DNA of 52,450 bases from a virus, in IMG/VR virus record IMGVR_UViG_3300048930_001392, positions 1 to 52,450 of that record. One strand, written 5' to 3'. Shown in pieces: positions 49,496 through 52,450 of the stretch. Every line of letters starts with the position of its first letter. Positions within the stretch are counted from its first letter, which is position 1. The position numbers and the translations under genes are program-made. The notes under the pieces are model-generated. The model made no database searches. It saw nothing but the letters and a program-made list of their open reading frames with translations, and had not been told where the DNA came from.

Positions 49496-50432
49496 TTCGC
49501 GCGGCCCGCGGGTGATGGCCAACCGCGGTGCGCAGTTCCTTCAGATCCACAGCCACGTAATGCGCCGTGGTGCTGGCGTCCACGTGGCCCAGCAGCTGCG
49601 CCAGGTTCATCACGTTCACGCCGGCCTTGTTCAATTCGGTGGCGTAGCTGGCGCGCAGCATATGCGGGTAGTGGCCTCGCCACGGTCGACTGGTGGACGT
49701 GTGCGACAGGCGCGTGTAGCCGCAGGCCGTGCCCAGGGCCGCGCGGGCGTAGCGGTTCACAATGACCCACACGGAACGCCCGTCGCGCAGCGCCTTGCCG
49801 TGCTGTGTGACGAACAACGCGTTGCGCTTGCCGCAGCCACTGGTGGCGCGCACGGCCAGGTACTGGTCCAGCAGGGTGCGCCACTCGCCGCCGTAGGGCA
49901 CCAGGCGTTCCTTGTCGCCCTTGCCGCGCACCAGCAGGTAACCATCCAGCCGCACGCTGCCGAGTTCGAGCCCCGCCAGTTCGCTGGCACGCAGGCCGCA
50001 CTGGTACAGCGTGGCGATGATCACGTGGTCACGCAGGCCCACGAAGGTCGACAGATCCGGCGCCGCCAGCAGCATGCCGACTTCGACGTCGGTCAATGCC
50101 CGCACCAGGCGCCGGTGCAGTCGCATCTGCTTGGGGTATTGACCAGGCTGCCACATATGCGGAGCGGCGACGCGCAGCCACTTGAACCACGCTTTCAACC
50201 CGCTGACTTCCATGTTCATCGACGCCTGACCCACGCGGTCACGTCGAATGGCCAGGTAACGCAGCAGCGTGTCTGCATCACCGGTTCCGGTCTCGCCACA
50301 CGCCAGCAGCCACCGATCCACGACCGCGACGTAAGCCCGCACCGTGGCCGGCGACCTGCGCACCGCCTGCAGGTAGGTCTTGAAGCCTTCCCGTAGCGGG
50401 GCAGACACAACATAACCACGTATTAGCGTCAT
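49476..50432 (-). CDS. Xer-like tyrosine recombinase 3, probable phage integrase
   Basis: The product is 318 residues, the size of XerC/XerD. A core-binding domain (about residues 15-100) precedes a catalytic domain. The Arg is in QCGLRASELAGL (about residue 148), the Lys in GKGDKERLVPYG (about residue 172), HMLR lies at about residues 258-261, and GHVDASTTAHYV holds the His and the Tyr near residue 293. The frame extends to a TTG at 50483, but the ATG at 50432 is preferred. It lies 86 bases from the right dif site and faces away from it, as integrases next to attP do. It is the best candidate for acting at dif with or instead of a host Xer protein. Confidence 0.88.
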   Translation of the reverse strand: MTLIRGYVVSAPLREGFKTYLQAVRRSPATVRAYVAVVDRWLLACGETGTGDADTLLRYLAIRRDRVGQASMNMEVSGLKAWFKWLRVAAPHMWQPGQYPKQMRLHRRLVRALTDVEVGMLLAAPDLSTFVGLRDHVIIATLYQCGLRASELAGLELGSVRLDGYLLVRGKGDKERLVPYGGEWRTLLDQYLAVRATSGCGKRNALFVTQHGKALRDGRSVWVIVNRYARAALGTACGYTRLSHTSTSRPWRGHYPHMLRASYATELNKAGVNVMNLAQLLGHVDASTTAHYVAVDLKELRTAVGHHPRAARIKTDHS

Positions 50433-50517
50433 CAACAGAAATTCCAGTCCACAATCACGACTGGCAAACCATTGATAAATCAAACAGATGGGGCGCGTTA
50501 CCTGACTACCTGCCGAT

Positions 50518-50545
50518 TATTTACATAATATGCATTATGCGAAAT
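50518..50545. other. Right dif site, canonical in both arms
   Basis: The D arm is TATTTACATAA (50518-50528), the core TATGCA (50529-50534) and the C arm TTATGCGAAAT (50535-50545). The C arm matches the XerC side of bacterial dif sites (TTATGCG), which the other two sites lack. The chromosome on the right therefore supplies the C arm and the tailed phage the D arm. This site should still support chromosome dimer resolution. Confidence 0.9.
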
Positions 50546-50800
50546 TAAGGGTGTGGAAAATCGTACTTTGGACTCCCTGGATACCCGCTATCGCAGATGA
50601 TTGCCTCCAAGGAAACGCCCTGTCGCCAGCCAACAAGCGCCCAGTTGTCGACCAACAATCGCCCGCGTTTCGTACGTCCACCGAGAAGACGCCCGGGCGA
50701 ACAAACAACAACCGACAAATCGCCTGAATTTTGCCAGCAGTTGACGGATCGCAGCCTATGCACTCCCTGCGCTCCAACAGCATATCTCGAAGGTTCCCAG

Positions 50801-51331
50801 TCAAATCTGCTTCCGGGCCTCGAAATCCTCCCGCCCTGCAGTCCGTAAGCGAACAAACTCCGCCTCGGGCAGCGTGCTGAAAGCTTCGATAAACGGCGCG
50901 TAGACCAAGATACGCCAGCCATCCCCATCCGGCACAGGTTCCACCGCATAGGGATGCAGTATCTCACCCGTCGCGTCGACTCGATCGATGCGGAGCAGAC
51001 GTGGATACGGATAACGACGTGAACTTTCAAGATACCGTGTGCGCATCATCCGGCTAACCGCCGCATGGGGATAGCCCGGATGCGCGCCTTGGTCGAGCCG
51101 GGTCAGAACAGCTCGGATAGCATCGTCCTGGCTGCGAAAAGCCGAGGTGATGTCCTGCTCGTCGAAGACCATCTCCTCCAATGAATATGGCGGCCCGATA
51201 AACCAGACGGGATCCAGTTCCGGTCGCAATTCGATGGCCAGAATCGTGCGTTGACCGACGTCGGTACAGCGCCAGCGCTGGCCGGTGGAGGTTTCAAATT
51301 CGGTCCCGATGGTGAAGTCCGCGTGCTGCAT
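50801..51331 (-). CDS. Conserved hypothetical protein in chromosomal flank
   Basis: The product is 176 residues from an ATG preceded by GAAGGAGG. A longer frame reaches 51466, but with a weaker start. It opens MQHADFTIGTEFETSTGQRW, suggestive of a small DNA- or metabolite-related domain seen in proteobacterial hypothetical proteins. No function can be assigned. The gene faces the dif site. The 255 bases between dif and this gene show no convincing gene. Confidence 0.65.
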   Translation of the reverse strand: MQHADFTIGTEFETSTGQRWRCTDVGQRTILAIELRPELDPVWFIGPPYSLEEMVFDEQDITSAFRSQDDAIRAVLTRLDQGAHPGYPHAAVSRMMRTRYLESSRRYPYPRLLRIDRVDATGEILHPYAVEPVPDGDGWRILVYAPFIEAFSTLPEAEFVRLRTAGREDFEARKQI

Positions 51332-51536
51332 GGCAAGGTCACTGCCTCCTTCTATCAGTCCAATGGTGGCCCGTAGAACCGCTGTTGAGCGCGCTTGATT
51401 GTACCTAGCCGTCGCATTAACGCTCCACGTTTGAAGCACTCTGATATCCCTAGCCTCAATTCCCATTGCCTCGGCGAGTCACACCGGGCCATGGCAGCGT
51501 AGACTGAAGCCTAACCTTTGGATTTTAGCTGAACTT

Positions 51537-51800
51537 GTGAACTCAGACTCAGAACTATCAAGCTCTTCGTCAGTTGCAGAAACGGCTGCTGCGCGACGAC
51601 GCGCGGAGTTATCTAGTAGCTGGCCAACAGCGGAACAGGTTGGCCAACTTGCGACGGAGTTACGTAAGTCTGGTCAGCTGCTTGGTGTGTATGTAACCGA
51701 ACCGCATCACTATTACAGAGGGTCGGCAGGGATTCATGTAAAAAACAGCCATTCGCGGCGTAACTATCTGTATCGTATGAATTATTCAGTGATGCCAGGT
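51537..51800 (+). pseudogene. Remnant of a gene with an RRRAELSSSWPTAEQVG motif
   Basis: The N-terminal 55 or so residues (AAARRRAELSSSWPTAEQVG, then LATELRKSGQLLGVYV) look like a real protein of a small DNA-binding type. The reading then loses recognisable character and overlaps the oppositely encoded SEC-C gene. A short in-frame deletion near TAEQVGQLATEL also seems likely. It is best read as a decayed or truncated gene. Confidence 0.45.
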
Positions 51801-51817
51801 ATTGCTGGCGAAGCTGC

Positions 51818-52450
51818 TCAAAGACCAAATACAGCTTCTAGCTGGCGACCATGGCAGCGCTTGTACTTACCCCCACTCCCGCATAGGCATGGGTCGTGGT
51901 CTCGCAAGCCTGACGTCAAGGACTCTCCAAGAAACCCCTGGGCCAGCAACAACGGATTGATCTCGGCTGCAGGCACGCTGACATGGCCATGCTGGGATAT
52001 CCGCTCACCCTTGTTCATCACGCGAGTGATCGCCACGGAAGCGGCGATGAAATGGCGAATGAGTTGATCGTCACGTAGTGGCATCCGCTTGTTGTCAACG
52101 GTGACGCCACTGTAATGGAGACGCTTGTCCGGCACGAACAGTATCTGGGTCTCGCCGTGTGGTTTGGGCGTGATATCAATCATCTGGCCTTCGGGTGCCA
52201 ACCAGACGGCATGGAACTCCGCCTCTACCATCACATGTGGCCATTCCCAAAGTTGCCAGCCGCATAACATCTGGCCACCTTCGCGTTCGATTTTTGCCTC
52301 GACATTCGGAAAACACTCATTCACTACGGCGTCTGGCTCGGGCTGTACGGCCAGATAGACGGCTTCACCATTGGGAGTCACCTTGTCGATCAACCGCTGA
52401 ATCGAGCGCGATATTTGGGGAGGTGTCGTGTTCAAAGATCGATCCCGCAT
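51818..52450 (-). CDS. SEC-C motif protein, possibly incomplete at the window edge
   Basis: The product is 210 residues as seen, with the ATG exactly at the window edge, so the true start may lie beyond. The C-terminus carries the SEC-C zinc motif CLCGSGGKYKRCHG (about residues 188-201), as found at the end of SecA and many unrelated proteins. The central part (HVMVEAEFHAVWLAPEG) is not assigned. It is a host gene outside the prophages. Confidence 0.8.
   Translation of the reverse strand: MRDRSLNTTPPQISRSIQRLIDKVTPNGEAVYLAVQPEPDAVVNECFPNVEAKIEREGGQMLCGWQLWEWPHVMVEAEFHAVWLAPEGQMIDITPKPHGETQILFVPDKRLHYSGVTVDNKRMPLRDDQLIRHFIAASVAITRVMNKGERISQHGHVSVPAAEINPLLLAQGFLGESLTSGLRDHDPCLCGSGGKYKRCHGRQLEAVFGL

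Larger units (their letters stand above)
6549..50534. mobile_element. Tailed (siphovirus-type) prophage integrated at dif
   Basis: About 44 kb lies between identical cores. It has a full packaging, head, tail, lysis, regulation and replication gene set. A tape measure, tail tube, and gpG/GT chaperone with no sheath gene indicate a non-contractile, siphovirus-like tail. Three tyrosine recombinases and one serine recombinase are encoded; the one at 49476-50432 lies beside the right att site. No obvious broken essential gene was found, so it may be inducible. Confidence 0.92.

Noticed and set aside
49473-50396. Long rightward frame opposite tyrosine recombinase 3
   Set aside because: It is the antisense shadow of a gene with a complete catalytic motif set, and its translation is low-complexity Ala/Arg/Gln/His.
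8849-50432. Recombinase-in-trio (RIT) element
   Set aside because: The three tyrosine recombinases are tens of kilobases apart rather than adjacent and overlapping, so the RIT arrangement is not met.
50546-50800. Short frames on both strands right of dif
   Set aside because: They overlap each other, lack ribosome sites and show no protein-like composition.

Overview
The window is a piece of a Xanthomonadaceae-type gammaproteobacterial chromosome (Xanthomonas, Stenotrophomonas, Lysobacter or a relative; the genus cannot be fixed from sequence alone). Its dif site, where XerC and XerD resolve chromosome dimers, has been entered by two unrelated phages. Three dif-like sites share the identical 6-base core TATGCA, at 169-174, 6549-6554 and 50529-50534. 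They split the window into chromosome (1 to about 168), a filamentous phage (inovirus, about 6.38 kb), a tailed siphovirus-type prophage (about 43.98 kb), and chromosome again (from about 50535). Only the right-hand site has both arms in canonical form, so it is probably the working dif.

Inovirus (169-6548): a leftward DUF3693-type repressor, an operator region with four TGTCCGA boxes, then rightward genes for small membrane proteins, a zinc-ribbon protein, an HUH rolling-circle initiator, the ssDNA-binding protein pV, small coat proteins, the major coat protein pVIII (41 aa), a strong terminator, the adsorption protein pIII, pVI (DUF2523) and the Zot/pI assembly ATPase. A leftward DUF3653-type gene lies at the right end. 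The attachment site lies inside the repressor gene. Rejoining the ends in silico gives a longer repressor whose stop overlaps the GTG start of the DUF3653 gene, so integration splits a two-gene operon and changes the repressor C-terminus.

Tailed prophage, structural arm (6611-36809, all rightward): an adenine methyltransferase, a putative replication protein, tyrosine recombinase 1, a small HTH protein, terminase, a portal-MuF fusion, protease/scaffold, DUF2190 protein, capsid, connectors, tail tube, and a gpG/gpGT tail chaperone pair made by a textbook -1 frameshift (A AAA AAC plus a 10-bp hairpin). Then come tape measure, tail-tip proteins, a tail protein ending in a Hint (intein-like) domain, several fibre-like proteins including one with 14 tandem 21-residue repeats, and a lysis cassette with nested Rz/Rz1 genes.

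Tailed prophage, control and replication arm (36811-50545): a leftward exported moron-type protein, divergent CI-like and Cro-like regulators with near-identical recognition helices, a serine recombinase, and a long chain of mostly overlapping small genes. That chain includes RdgC, tyrosine recombinase 2, a DnaJ-type Cys-rich protein, a sliding clamp, a cupin-like protein, a GemA-like protein, a cytosine methyltransferase and SSB. A leftward Xer-like tyrosine recombinase 3 lies next to the right dif site.

Flanks: the left edge holds the last 44 codons of a probable family 43 glycosidase. The right flank holds a leftward conserved hypothetical gene, a rightward gene remnant and a leftward SEC-C motif protein that reaches the window edge.
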